A DNA stretch of 18,142 nt, from positions 1 to 18,142 of the forward strand of contig JAEDJV010000044.1 of assembly GCA_016296165.1 (NCBI GenBank). The letters run 5' to 3'. The position numbers and the translations under genes were made by a program. Numbering within the stretch: the stretch's first letter is position 1; the number at the start of each line of letters is the position of its first letter. Shown here piece after piece: positions 9,195-17,162 of the stretch. This stretch comes from Oscillospiraceae bacterium (GTDB lineage: Bacteria; Bacillota; Clostridia; Oscillospirales; Ruminococcaceae). The notes under the pieces were generated by a model, which did no database searches, was not told the DNA's origin, and worked only from the letters and a program-made list of their open reading frames with translations.

Positions 9195-10253
9195 TTGGAG
9201 ACTATACAGTACAAATGCCCTAACTGTGGCGGACCGCTTGAATATCGTGCAGATATTCGTGAGTTTGGATGTGAATATTGTTTAAGTACATTTACTGACG
9301 AAGAAGTAAAGAAAATGTTTAAGGACAATGAAAGTGCCGATCTTTCGCAAAATACAGATGAGAGTGCAGAAGATGACGGTTTTGGAAACGGAAATCTTTA
9401 TTCTTGTACCAGCTGTGGTGCTGAGATAATGACTGATGCTGAAACAGCAGCGACTTTCTGTGTTTACTGTCACAACCCGGTTATACTCAAGGGAAGACTC
9501 TCTGGAGAATATCGACCGGGCAGTGTTCTTCCCTTTGAAATAAACAGAGATAAGGCTCTTGAGATATTTAAAAAAGAAATGGGAAGAAAAAAATTCACCC
9601 CTTCAGACTTTCTTTCAACGCAGACTCTGGAGAAGATGACAGGTCTGTATGTTCCTTTCTGGCTTGCTGATTGTCAGGCCAACGGAAATCTTGAAGGTAT
9701 AGGCAAAATTATACGAACATGGAGAAAAGGTGATTACCAGTTTACAGAAACTAAAGAATACACCGTTGAGAGAGTTGCCAGTATTACATGCCGGGGTGTT
9801 CCGGCTGACGGAGCGAGCAAGATAGATGACGGTCTTATGGATGCAGTAGAGCCGTTTGACTACAGTAAGATGGAGGATTTTTCCATGTCGTATCTCTCCG
9901 GATTCCTGGCTGACAGATACGATGTAAACAAAGGTGAGGTATTTCCGCGTATAAGAGAAAAGGTGAATACTGCATCAAAAGAACTTCTCAGGGCTTCTGT
10001 TACAGGATATAACAGCTTTTCTGAATCAAAATCCTCCGTTAATATTATGAATACAGACTGGAGATACGCTTTGCTGCCGGTATGGTTTATGACATATAAA
10101 TATAACGGAAAGATATATGAATTTGCAGTAAACGGTCAGAGTGGAAAACTCGCCGGATTTGCGCCTCTTTCAAAGAAAAAGCTTTGTGTTTTTGGAATAC
10201 TGTTATTTTTGGCGATTACACTTATTGCCGGACTTGGAGGGTATTTTCTATGA
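9195..10253 (+). CDS. Double zinc-ribbon membrane protein of unknown function
   Basis: 352 residues. Two Cys4 zinc ribbons with identical CX2C-X14-CX2C spacing stand at C8/C11/C26/C29 (YKCPNCGGPLEYR) and C71/C74/C89/C92 (YSCTSCGAEI...FCVYC). A middle region with GLYVPFWLADC and later YALLPVWFMTYKYNGK follows, then a C-terminal hydrophobic helix at about 329-352 with no cytoplasmic tail. This layout matches bacterial proteins annotated as TFIIB-type zinc ribbon proteins, sometimes mislabelled as PriA helicase; no helicase motif is present. No signal peptide is seen, so the ribbons should face the cytoplasm in a tail-anchored protein. Start TTG 9195 has a strong AAGGAGG 9 bases upstream; the ATG at 9162 lies before that site. 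The stop overlaps the next start (ATGA), so translation is probably coupled to the TPM gene. Confidence 0.82.
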   Translation: METIQYKCPNCGGPLEYRADIREFGCEYCLSTFTDEEVKKMFKDNESADLSQNTDESAEDDGFGNGNLYSCTSCGAEIMTDAETAATFCVYCHNPVILKGRLSGEYRPGSVLPFEINRDKALEIFKKEMGRKKFTPSDFLSTQTLEKMTGLYVPFWLADCQANGNLEGIGKIIRTWRKGDYQFTETKEYTVERVASITCRGVPADGASKIDDGLMDAVEPFDYSKMEDFSMSYLSGFLADRYDVNKGEVFPRIREKVNTASKELLRASVTGYNSFSESKSSVNIMNTDWRYALLPVWFMTYKYNGKIYEFAVNGQSGKLAGFAPLSKKKLCVFGILLFLAITLIAGLGGYFL

Positions 10254-11023
10254 TTAATTTAAAAAAAATATCCGCAGTTCTGTCAGTAGTAATTCTTCTC
10301 GTGTTTTCAGTTGTTCCGGTGAATGCTGAAAATGTTTTATCGGATGTATCTGAAGGAAAATACATATTTGACCTTGACAACAGTCTCGCAGCCGAAGATG
10401 AAAAATACTTATCCGGAGAGCTTGACAGGATAAGCAAAATGACCAGACTTAATATAGCGGTTGTAATAACGGATGATCTTGGCGGGAAAAGTTCACAGAG
10501 TTATGCCGATGATTTTTATGATGAACTCTTTGGGATAAATACAGATGGAATTCTGCTCTTGCTGGATAATCAGACGCAGTGGGATCATATTTCCACCAGC
10601 GGAAAAGCAATAGAATTGTTCAGCGATTCATATATAGATGTCATGTTTGAAAAAATTACACCGTATCTGAAAGCAGATGATTACTGTGGAGCGATAAACA
10701 GATTCTTTTCTCTGTGTGACATTTCAAAACAGAGGACATCCAGAACCGTTAAGATAACTTTGGTTGGTGCAGTCATTGCACTGGTTGTATCGGGTATAAC
10801 CTGCGGGGCAATAGCACATGGATATAAATCGCATCCTAAGTACAGTCCGCGTAATTATGTGGCCGATAATGAAACAAAATTCAGGGTAAGCAATGATACC
10901 TTCCGATGCCAGTACACAAATAAAGTCAAGATAGAAACAAGCAGCGGCACCAGAAGCGGCGGCAGCAGTACACATACGAGCAGAAGCGGCGGAACACACG
11001 GCGGTGGTTCACATCACAGATAA
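10250..11023 (+). CDS. TPM-domain (DUF477-like) membrane protein with Gly/Ser/His-rich tail
   Basis: 257 residues. A signal peptide is visible (INLKKISAVLSVVILLVFSV, cleavage likely after VNA at 26). A TPM-type domain spans about 30-150 (YIFDLDNSLAAEDEKYLSGE, LNIAVVITDDLGG, SYADDFYDELFG, GILLLLDNQ). A transmembrane helix lies near 166-190. The low-complexity tail is rich in Gly, Ser, Arg and His (TRSGGSSTHTSRSGG... GGGSHHR). TPM proteins are envelope proteins; the best-studied relatives act in photosystem II repair or have phosphatase activity, and the role in Firmicutes is unclear. GGAGGG lies 8 bases before ATG 10250, which overlaps the previous stop by 4 bases. It is last in the operon, just before a terminator. 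Confidence 0.85.
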   Translation: MINLKKISAVLSVVILLVFSVVPVNAENVLSDVSEGKYIFDLDNSLAAEDEKYLSGELDRISKMTRLNIAVVITDDLGGKSSQSYADDFYDELFGINTDGILLLLDNQTQWDHISTSGKAIELFSDSYIDVMFEKITPYLKADDYCGAINRFFSLCDISKQRTSRTVKITLVGAVIALVVSGITCGAIAHGYKSHPKYSPRNYVADNETKFRVSNDTFRCQYTNKVKIETSSGTRSGGSSTHTSRSGGTHGGGSHHR

Positions 11024-11061
11024 AAAAACAGACCTGTGCTTTACTTCACAGGTCTGTTTTT
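11024..11061. terminator. Bidirectional intrinsic terminator
   Basis: A perfect 15-base-pair stem (AAAAACAGACCTGTG, 11024-11038, with CACAGGTCTGTTTTT, 11047-11061) closes an 8-base loop. T runs follow on both strands. It lies directly after the TPM stop on plus and directly after the cysteine desulfurase stop on minus, so it can end both convergent operons. Confidence 0.9.
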
Positions 11062-12198
11062 CTATATCTTCCGGATTATATTTATAAGATTTTCAGTAAT
11101 ATAGTCAATGTCCTCGCATGTATTGTTATCATCAAAGGAAAATCTTATTGATGATAACGCATCCTGGTTACTTAATCCCATTGCTTTCAGAACATGAGAA
11201 GGAGATGAACTTCCGGAAGTGCATGCTGAACCGGCCGAGGCACATATTCCTTTCAGGTCAAGCATCAGCAGAATTCTTTCTCCGTCAGCATTTTTTACTG
11301 TTATGCTGGAAATCCCGGGAATACGTTTTTCACATGCTCCGTTTACAGAGATTCTTTTGTTTTCAGACAGATTTTTCTCAAATCTGTTTCGAAGGTTTTC
11401 CACATATCGAGTTTTTTCTTCGTGATCAGAACAGATTTTTTCAAATGCGGCTCCGAGTCCGACTATAGCGGCGGTGTTTTCAGTACCGGGACGCATGTTG
11501 TTTTCCTGTGCTCCTCCAAACAGAAGGTTTGATATCGGTGTATCTTTTCGTATAAACAATGCTCCTATGCCTTTTGGTGCATGAAGTTTATGACCGGAAA
11601 CAGACAAAAGGCTGATGTTCCGGGTATTTACGTCTATTTTTTCATATCCGACGGCCTGAACAGCATCGGTATGAAACGGGATATCATGATTTTTACATAT
11701 CTGTCCTATATCTGATACGGGCTGTATAACTCCGGTTTCGTTGTTCGCATACATTATGCTCACCAGAGCAGTTTCAGTCGTGATTGCTTTTTTCAGGTCA
11801 TCCGGATTTATTTTACCGGAAGAATTAACCGGTAGGTAGGTTACCCTGTACCCCTGTTTTTCGAGATATCTGCAGGTGTGAAGTACAGCATGATGCTCTA
11901 CAGAGGAAGTGATAATATGGTTCTTCCTTCCTCCTGTTTCTGTACATATTCCTCTTAAGGCCCAGTTGTCAGATTCAGTCCCGCTGCCTGTGAAAAAAAT
12001 CTCATCCGGTTTGCATGAAAGGGCTGAAGCAATGTGAATGCGGGCTTCTTCTATTGCAGTTCTGGCTGTTCTTCCTATTCTGTGTACAGCAGACGCGTTT
12101 CCAAACTGTTCGGTCAGATAGGGCATCATTTTTTCCAGAACATACGGAGATATCCGGGTTGTTGCAGCCGCATCAGCGTATATTAAACGTTTTTCCAT
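11062..12198 (-). CDS. Cysteine desulfurase (NifS/IscS family)
   Basis: A PLP enzyme that takes sulfur from L-cysteine as a persulfide for Fe-S clusters or tRNA thiolation, releasing alanine. It has 378 residues. Motifs in order: YADAAATT (usual family form DNAATT), FFTGSGTESDNWAL, SSVEHHAVL, MYANNETGVIQP, HTDAVQAVGY, the PLP Lys204 in SVSGHKLHAPKG, the phosphate-binding RPGTEN, and the catalytic Cys326 in SAGSACTSGS. It starts 9 bases after the rnhA stop, with a modest AGCAGG 12 bases before ATG, so coupled translation is likely. No iscU, iscR or thiI partner is in the window, so the acceptor is unknown and the NifS/IscS choice is left open. Confidence 0.94.
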   Translation of the reverse strand: MEKRLIYADAAATTRISPYVLEKMMPYLTEQFGNASAVHRIGRTARTAIEEARIHIASALSCKPDEIFFTGSGTESDNWALRGICTETGGRKNHIITSSVEHHAVLHTCRYLEKQGYRVTYLPVNSSGKINPDDLKKAITTETALVSIMYANNETGVIQPVSDIGQICKNHDIPFHTDAVQAVGYEKIDVNTRNISLLSVSGHKLHAPKGIGALFIRKDTPISNLLFGGAQENNMRPGTENTAAIVGLGAAFEKICSDHEEKTRYVENLRNRFEKNLSENKRISVNGACEKRIPGISSITVKNADGERILLMLDLKGICASAGSACTSGSSSPSHVLKAMGLSNQDALSSIRFSFDDNNTCEDIDYITENLINIIRKI

Positions 12199-12207
12199 AC
12201 CTGTCGG

Positions 12208-12657
12208 TTACCTGCTGAATATATCACGCTGTATAACGGCAAGTTCATCACATCTTTCATTTTCAGGATGACCGTTATGACCTCTTACCCAGATGAATTC
12301 AACATCATGTTTTTTCAGGAGAGGAAGCAGTTGCTTCCATAATTCAGTATTTGGTACAGGCGTGTTTTTTTCCTTAATCCAGTTTTTCTTCTGCCAGTTG
12401 TAGACCCAGCCTTTTGTTACGCTGTTTACGACGTACTGACTGTCTGTTGTAAGGATTACTTTACATGGTTCCTTCAGTGCGTTCAGAGCTTTTATGACGG
12501 CTGTAAGTTCCATGCGGTTGTTTGTGGTCTGACGGTCGCCGCCGGAGAGTTCTTTTTCATGTTCTCCGTATCTTAAGATTGCTCCCCATCCTCCCGGTCC
12601 GGGATTTCCGCTGCATGCACCGTCTGTAAATATTCTTACGAGTTTTTTATTTTCCAT
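12208..12657 (-). CDS. rnhA: Ribonuclease HI
   Basis: Degrades the RNA strand of RNA-DNA hybrids (primers, R-loops). It has 149 residues (E. coli 155). All the acidic catalytic residues of the family are present: Asp in FTDGACSGNPGPGG, Glu in NNRMEL, Asp in TTDSQYVVNS and the final Asp in NERCDELA. The loop His is in VRGHNGHPENE. The conserved WVYNWQKKNW region is there too. ATG 12657 has GGAG (12667-12670) 9 bases upstream; the frame continues 14 codons further with no ribosome site and is not used. It forms a two-gene unit with the cysteine desulfurase. Confidence 0.96.
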   Translation of the reverse strand: MENKKLVRIFTDGACSGNPGPGGWGAILRYGEHEKELSGGDRQTTNNRMELTAVIKALNALKEPCKVILTTDSQYVVNSVTKGWVYNWQKKNWIKEKNTPVPNTELWKQLLPLLKKHDVEFIWVRGHNGHPENERCDELAVIQRDIFSR

Positions 12658-12687
12658 ATTATTTTTCTCCAAGTTCAGTATAATATT

Positions 12688-12716
12688 ATTATATATCATA
12701 TGTCAAATTTGTTCAA
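12688..12716 (-). promoter_or_regulatory. Probable sigma-A promoter of rnhA-cysteine desulfurase
   Basis: On minus, TTGAAC (12711-12716), a 17-base spacer and a perfect TATAAT (12688-12693) give a start near 12681 and a leader of about 24 bases. A second overlapping set, TTGACA (12701-12706) with TATACT (12677-12682) at 18 bases, would start almost at the ribosome site and is less likely. Confidence 0.6.
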
Positions 12717-12734
12717 GTTGTTTTTTATCGGGGA

Positions 12735-12763
12735 TTGAATTAATATTAATTATATGATATAAT
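12735..12763 (+). promoter_or_regulatory. Sigma-A promoter of the mannanase gene
   Basis: TTGAAT (12735-12740), a 17-base spacer and a perfect TATAAT (12758-12763) place the start near 12770 and give a leader of about 54 bases. The promoter is back-to-back with that of rnhA. Confidence 0.7.
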
Positions 12764-12770
12764 TAATTTA

Positions 12771-12786
12771 AGGAAAACGTTTACTT
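12771..12786 (+). promoter_or_regulatory. LacI/CcpA-type operator candidate (cre-like) at mannanase start point
   Basis: AGGAAAACGTTTACTT has the central AANCGNTT of LacI-family operators and differs at one position from the catabolite-response consensus WTGNAANCGNWNNCW. It is an imperfect palindrome centred on CG (12778-12779). It lies 7-22 bases after the -10 box, where a bound repressor would block transcription. Which regulator binds is unknown. Confidence 0.5.
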
Positions 12787-12823
12787 AAAAATGATTTTTT
12801 TAATTTGAGAAAGGGTGTATGTA

Positions 12824-14710
12824 ATGAATTTAATGAAGTTAATAAGTACTGCATCAGCGCTCGTTCTTTCAGCAAATGCAGCTGCAGTTCCGGCTTCACA
12901 GAGTGCGGAAAAGACTTCTTCTTCAGAAGCTGTAAGATATGAATTTGAAGACGGAAAAACAGAAGGCGGAAAAATTTATTTAAACGGTGACGCAGATGTA
13001 GATATGGGAGACTGGCCGGAAGGAACTAATCTGAGCGGATTTTCAGGAAAGGGATTTTCATATCTTGACCAGAAGGGAACTACTGTCAGTGTTGAAGTAG
13101 ATGTTCCTAAGGCAGGTCTTTACGAACTGACTGTATGTTACTGCGAACCAAGTGATCCTAACAAGAAGGTGCAGTATCTTAATATTAACGGTGTAAATCA
13201 GGGCGAACTTACATGTCCTTATACTCTTGAATTTAAAGAAACTTCAGGAGGCGTTGTAAATCTTAAAGAAGGCAAGAGCACGATTGAACTTAAAGCGTAC
13301 TGGGGTTATACATTTTTCGACTATATAGAGATTAAACCAGCCAGTGAAAAACTGTCAAATCTCTCACCGACACGAAAACTTTGCACTCCGAATGCCTCAG
13401 AGTCTGCACAGAGACTCTACAGCTACCTCTGTGATGTTTACGGAGAACATATTCTGGCTGGTCAGCAGGAATACTGCGGTGACCACAACTATAATCTCTG
13501 GAATGACCCTGATACATTTATCAAAGATAATGAAGCAGAATTTGAGTACATAGAAGAAAAAACCGGTAAATTACCTGCAGTTCGCGGAATAGACCTGCTT
13601 GCTTACAACTCATCATCAGACTGGAGAGATCACGCTCCGGAAAGAATAATCGAATGGGTAAACAAGTACAATGGTATAGCTACTGTTACATGGCACTGGA
13701 ATGTTCCTTGTGAGAAAGACAGCAAAGACATTGCTTTCTATGTTGAATCAACAGGAAACACGCCGTTTACAACATTCAGCGCAAAAAATGCTGTTACAGA
13801 AGGTACATGGGAGCATGAGAAGATTCTTGCTGATATAGATATTATTGCAAAAGAACTTTTAAAAGCTAAAGAGGCAGATGTTCCTATACTCTGGAGACCT
13901 CTGCACGAAGCTGAAGGTGCATGGTTCTGGTGGGGAGCTGAAGGTCCGGAGGCATGTAAGAAACTTTACAGACTTCTCTATGACAAGCTGACAAACGAAT
14001 ATGGTCTTGATAACCTTATCTGGATATGGACAGGTTCAACTTCACCAGCTGCTTCAGAATGGTATCCTGGTGATGATGTGGTTGATATCGTTGGTTACGA
14101 TAAATATAATGCAGCAGACGGAAAGCCAAATCTCAGCTCAATTGCATCAACATTTTACAGTCTTGTTCAGAGCACAGACGGACAGAAAATGGTTGCTATG
14201 ACAGAAAACGATTCTATTCCGTCACTCGAAAATCTTGTAAATGATAAGGCTGCATGGCTTTACTTCTGTCCATGGTACATGAATTATCTTACAAGCGAGC
14301 AGAATAACCCGGTTGAAAATCTTATTGAAATATATCAGAGTGACTACTGCATTACACTCGATGAACTTCCGGATCTGAAAAAATATCCGATAAACTCTTC
14401 TGATGAACCGGCAGTAACTACTGTAACAACTAAAAAAGAACCCACGCAAACAACTACTTCTGCGACTACTACCAAGACTCCTGGTAATGTTGAGGAGATT
14501 ATTTACGGTGATTTAGATGGCAGTAAGGATGTTGACCTTACAGACCTTTCTCTTTTAAGCCTTGTCATTCTTAAAGAAAATGAATGCACAGACATAATAA
14601 GCGTAGTTGGTGACGTTGATGCCAACGGAGAAATAAACGTTGCTGACCTTAGTCTTCTTAAACAGTATGTAATGAAAAGAGAAGGCGTAGTACTTGGTCC
14701 TAAAAAATAA
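12824..14710 (+). CDS. Secreted cellulosomal beta-mannanase: CBM35-like, GH26, dockerin
   Basis: 628 residues, predicted to hydrolyse beta-1,4-mannans outside the cell as a cellulosome subunit. Signal peptide at 1 to about 20 (MKLISTASALVLSANA). Residues 37-172 look like CBM35/CBM6 (VRYEFEDG at the front, YTFFDYIEIKPA at the end). Residues about 183-520 are GH26, with WHWNVP, the acid/base Glu362 in WRPLHEAEGAWFWWG, WIWTGS, and the nucleophile Glu461 in AMTENDSIPS. A Thr/Lys/Pro linker (about 527-555) leads to a dockerin with two calcium loops, DLDGSKDVDLTD (from 563) and DVDANGEINVAD (from 597). GGG of AAAGGG is 8 bases before ATG 12824; the GTG at 12815 overlaps that site. It is monocistronic, between its own promoter and a terminator. 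Mannanase as the activity follows from the family and was not tested against other GH26 specificities. Confidence 0.93.
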   Translation: MNLMKLISTASALVLSANAAAVPASQSAEKTSSSEAVRYEFEDGKTEGGKIYLNGDADVDMGDWPEGTNLSGFSGKGFSYLDQKGTTVSVEVDVPKAGLYELTVCYCEPSDPNKKVQYLNINGVNQGELTCPYTLEFKETSGGVVNLKEGKSTIELKAYWGYTFFDYIEIKPASEKLSNLSPTRKLCTPNASESAQRLYSYLCDVYGEHILAGQQEYCGDHNYNLWNDPDTFIKDNEAEFEYIEEKTGKLPAVRGIDLLAYNSSSDWRDHAPERIIEWVNKYNGIATVTWHWNVPCEKDSKDIAFYVESTGNTPFTTFSAKNAVTEGTWEHEKILADIDIIAKELLKAKEADVPILWRPLHEAEGAWFWWGAEGPEACKKLYRLLYDKLTNEYGLDNLIWIWTGSTSPAASEWYPGDDVVDIVGYDKYNAADGKPNLSSIASTFYSLVQSTDGQKMVAMTENDSIPSLENLVNDKAAWLYFCPWYMNYLTSEQNNPVENLIEIYQSDYCITLDELPDLKKYPINSSDEPAVTTVTTKKEPTQTTTSATTTKTPGNVEEIIYGDLDGSKDVDLTDLSLLSLVILKENECTDIISVVGDVDANGEINVADLSLLKQYVMKREGVVLGPKK

Positions 14711-14739
14711 ATCATTTAAATTTATTAAATCTATCAATC

Positions 14740-14784
14740 AAAAAAATAATCCATTCAGAGATAATCTGAATGGATTATTTTTTT
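14740..14784. terminator. Bidirectional intrinsic terminator
   Basis: A perfect 19-base-pair stem (14740-14758 with 14766-14784) and a 7-base loop. The core is AATCCATTCAG / CTGAATGGATT, flanked by A7 on the left and T7 on the right. It is placed to stop both the mannanase transcript and the convergent serC-serA transcript. Confidence 0.9.
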
Positions 14785-14799
14785 ATTTAAAATTAAGAA

Positions 14800-15966
14800 T
14801 TATCTGATTATTCTTACTCTGATAACATTTTCAACTGAAGCGAGTTTGTTTTCTGTGTCAGCGTCAACATCCTTGCCTGTTGCATCGATAACTGTGTAAG
14901 CAAAGTCCTTCTTGCTGTTGCTTATCATGTTTTCGATGTTGATACCGGCTGCGCCGAGTGTTGAAGTAATCTTTGAGATTGTATCAGGGATATTTTTGTG
15001 GATGATGCAGATCTTTTCACCTGTAGCAACCATCTCGGCGTTTGGAAGGTTTACGGAATTTCTGATATTTCCGTTTTCAATGTAGTCGATGAGTTCTTCG
15101 GCTGCCATAACTGCACAGTTGTCTTCACTTTCAGGTGTTGAAGCGCCAAGATGAGGGAGAGCAACGACGTTCTTTGCGCCAATTACTTCAGCACTTGGGA
15201 AATCAGTTACATAGCATGAAACCTTGCCGCTTTCGAGAGCACTGAGAATTGAAGGTGTGTCAACGAGTTCGCCTCTTGCAAAGTTGAGGATTCTTACGCC
15301 GTCCTTCATTGAGCTGATTGAGTCGCTGTTGATAAATCCCTTGGTTTCAGCGTTGTACGGAACGTGAATTGTAAGGTAATCGCAGCATTCAAATACTTCC
15401 TTCTGTGAAGGAACTACAGAAACCTTTCTTGAAAGCTTAAGAGCAGCATTTACAGAAAGGAACGGGTCTGTACCAACGACTTTCATGCCAAGTGAAACTG
15501 CGGCATTTGCTACGAGGATACCGATAGCGCCAAGACCGATGATGCCGAGTGTCTTGCCCTTGATCTCAGGACCTGCAAACTGTGACTTGCCTTTTTCAAC
15601 GAGCTTGCCAACCTGGTCACCTTCGTTCTTGAGTGAAGGAACCCATGCGAGTGCGTCAGCGAGCTTTCTTGATGAGAGAAGAAGGCCTGCTATAACGAGT
15701 TCCTTAACTGCGTTTGCATTTGCTCCGGGTGTGTTGAATACACAGATACCTTGTTCAGCACATTTTTCAACCGGAATGTTGTTTACGCCGGCACCAGCTC
15801 TTGCGATTGCAAGGAGGTTTGAGCCGAATTCCATGTCGTGCATTGCAGCGGAACGAACCATTATTGCATCAGGATTAGCCTGTGTGTCTGCAACTGTATA
15901 TTTTGCCTTGTCAAAAACATCTGTACCGCATGAAGCGATTTTGTTTAATGTCTGAATATTGTACAT
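14800..15966 (-). CDS. serA: D-3-phosphoglycerate dehydrogenase with C-terminal ACT domain
   Basis: Oxidises 3-phosphoglycerate to 3-phosphohydroxypyruvate with NAD, the first step of serine synthesis. It has 388 residues. The catalytic domain shows RSAAMHD, ARAGAGVNNIP and NTPGANANAVKEL. The Rossmann motif is GIIGLGAIGILVAN. The catalytic set is Arg231 (NFARGELVD), Glu260 (DFPSAEVI) and His272 (PHLGAST). A C-terminal ACT domain (about 318-388, from ICIIHKNIPDTISKI) is the usual site of serine feedback. It is the compact type, without the extra substrate-binding domain. GGAGG is 5 bases before ATG 15966; an in-frame TTG at 15978 overlaps that site and is rejected. It follows serC by 17 bases, in the same transcript. 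Confidence 0.96.
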   Translation of the reverse strand: MYNIQTLNKIASCGTDVFDKAKYTVADTQANPDAIMVRSAAMHDMEFGSNLLAIARAGAGVNNIPVEKCAEQGICVFNTPGANANAVKELVIAGLLLSSRKLADALAWVPSLKNEGDQVGKLVEKGKSQFAGPEIKGKTLGIIGLGAIGILVANAAVSLGMKVVGTDPFLSVNAALKLSRKVSVVPSQKEVFECCDYLTIHVPYNAETKGFINSDSISSMKDGVRILNFARGELVDTPSILSALESGKVSCYVTDFPSAEVIGAKNVVALPHLGASTPESEDNCAVMAAEELIDYIENGNIRNSVNLPNAEMVATGEKICIIHKNIPDTISKITSTLGAAGINIENMISNSKKDFAYTVIDATGKDVDADTENKLASVENVIRVRIIR

Positions 15967-15983
15967 GACTGCCTCCAAATTAA

Positions 15984-17069
15984 TTAAGCATTTTCCTGCT
16001 CAAATTTTTTCATGAATTCAACGAGCTTTTCAACGCCTTCGATTGGCATTGCGTTGTAGATAGAAGCACGCATACCGCCTACTGAACGGTGACCCTTGAG
16101 GTTTTCAAAGCCGGCTTCCTTAGCTTCCTTTACAAACTTAGCGTCCATATCAGCATCGCCTGTGATGAAAGGAACGTTCATAAGTGATCTGTCAGCACCC
16201 TGAACAGTAGCCTTGAAGAGCTTGCTCTGGTCGAGGAAGTTGTAGAGGATAGCAGCCTTCTTTTCGTTATGAGCCTTCATAGCTTCAAGACCGCCCATTT
16301 TCTTGATCCACTTGAATACCTTGCCGCATACGTAGATGCCGTAGCATGGAGGTGTGTTGTAGAGAGAATCGTTGTCAGCCTGAACCTTCCAGTTCATCAT
16401 TGTAGGAGTCTGCTTGAATGCAGGACCGTCGGCAATGAGGTCTTCACGAACGATAACAATCTGTACACCTGAAGGACCAACGTTTTTCTGTACACCGCCG
16501 TAGATAACGCCGTACTTTGTAACGTCAACTGGTTCTGAGAGGAAGCATGAACTTACGTCAGCAACGAGTTCCTTTCCCTTTGTGTTCGGAAGTTCAGGGA
16601 ACTTTGTACCATATATAGTATTGTTTTCGCAGATGTAAACGTAGTCTGCATCTTCCGGAATATCGAGATCTGAACAGTCAGGGATGTATGAGAAAGTCTT
16701 GTCAGCTGAAGAAGCAACTGCAACTGCTTCACCGTACATCTGAGCTTCTTCATAAGCTTTCTTAGCCCACTGACCAGTGATTATGTAAGCTGCCTTTCCG
16801 TTCTTCATAAGGTTCATAGGAACGCCTGCGAAGAGAAGTGAGGCACCGCCCTGAAGGAAGATTACCTTGTAGTTATCAGGGATGTTCATAAGATCGCGAA
16901 GATCCTGTTCAGCTTCCTTGATAATTGTATCATATACCTTTGAACGATGTGACATTTCCATTACAGACATGCCGCTGCCCTTGTAGTCGAACATCTCGTC
17001 TGCACATTCTTTGAGAACTTCCTCCGGAAGAACAGCCGGACCTGCACTGAAGTTGTAAATTCTGCTCAT
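15984..17069 (-). CDS. serC: Phosphoserine aminotransferase
   Basis: A PLP enzyme that converts 3-phosphohydroxypyruvate and glutamate to O-phosphoserine, step two of serine synthesis. It has 361 residues, the normal length. It begins MSRIYNFSAGPAVLPEEVL and has GSGMSVMEMSHRS, FLQGGASLLFAGVPMNL, TGQWAKKAYEEA, ADVSSCFLS and the PLP Lys195 in GGVQKNVGPSG. Near the end are GHRSVGGMRASIYNAMP and EGVEKLVEFM. GGAGG lies 10 bases before ATG 17069. It is first of the two-gene serine operon; no phosphoserine phosphatase gene (serB) is in the window. Codon use looks biased as in ppdK, fitting high expression. Confidence 0.97.
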   Translation of the reverse strand: MSRIYNFSAGPAVLPEEVLKECADEMFDYKGSGMSVMEMSHRSKVYDTIIKEAEQDLRDLMNIPDNYKVIFLQGGASLLFAGVPMNLMKNGKAAYIITGQWAKKAYEEAQMYGEAVAVASSADKTFSYIPDCSDLDIPEDADYVYICENNTIYGTKFPELPNTKGKELVADVSSCFLSEPVDVTKYGVIYGGVQKNVGPSGVQIVIVREDLIADGPAFKQTPTMMNWKVQADNDSLYNTPPCYGIYVCGKVFKWIKKMGGLEAMKAHNEKKAAILYNFLDQSKLFKATVQGADRSLMNVPFITGDADMDAKFVKEAKEAGFENLKGHRSVGGMRASIYNAMPIEGVEKLVEFMKKFEQENA

Positions 17070-17162
17070 TTTAAAATGACCTCCATAAATTTATCTAATG
17101 GTAATAATATGAATTTGAACTATATCAATAAATATATTATAGATATTATATACACATATATT

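Noticed and set aside
9195..10253. PriA helicase annotation for the zinc-ribbon protein
   Set aside because: Only zinc ribbons and a C-terminal membrane helix are present; there is no Walker motif or helicase box.
11118..11468. Plus-strand frames opposite the cysteine desulfurase
   Set aside because: They are shadows of the conserved C-terminal region, including the catalytic Cys loop; they have no start signals.
17070..17156. Possible T-box or riboswitch in the serC leader
   Set aside because: The leader is short and AT-rich, with no specifier stem, T-box sequence or terminator hairpin.
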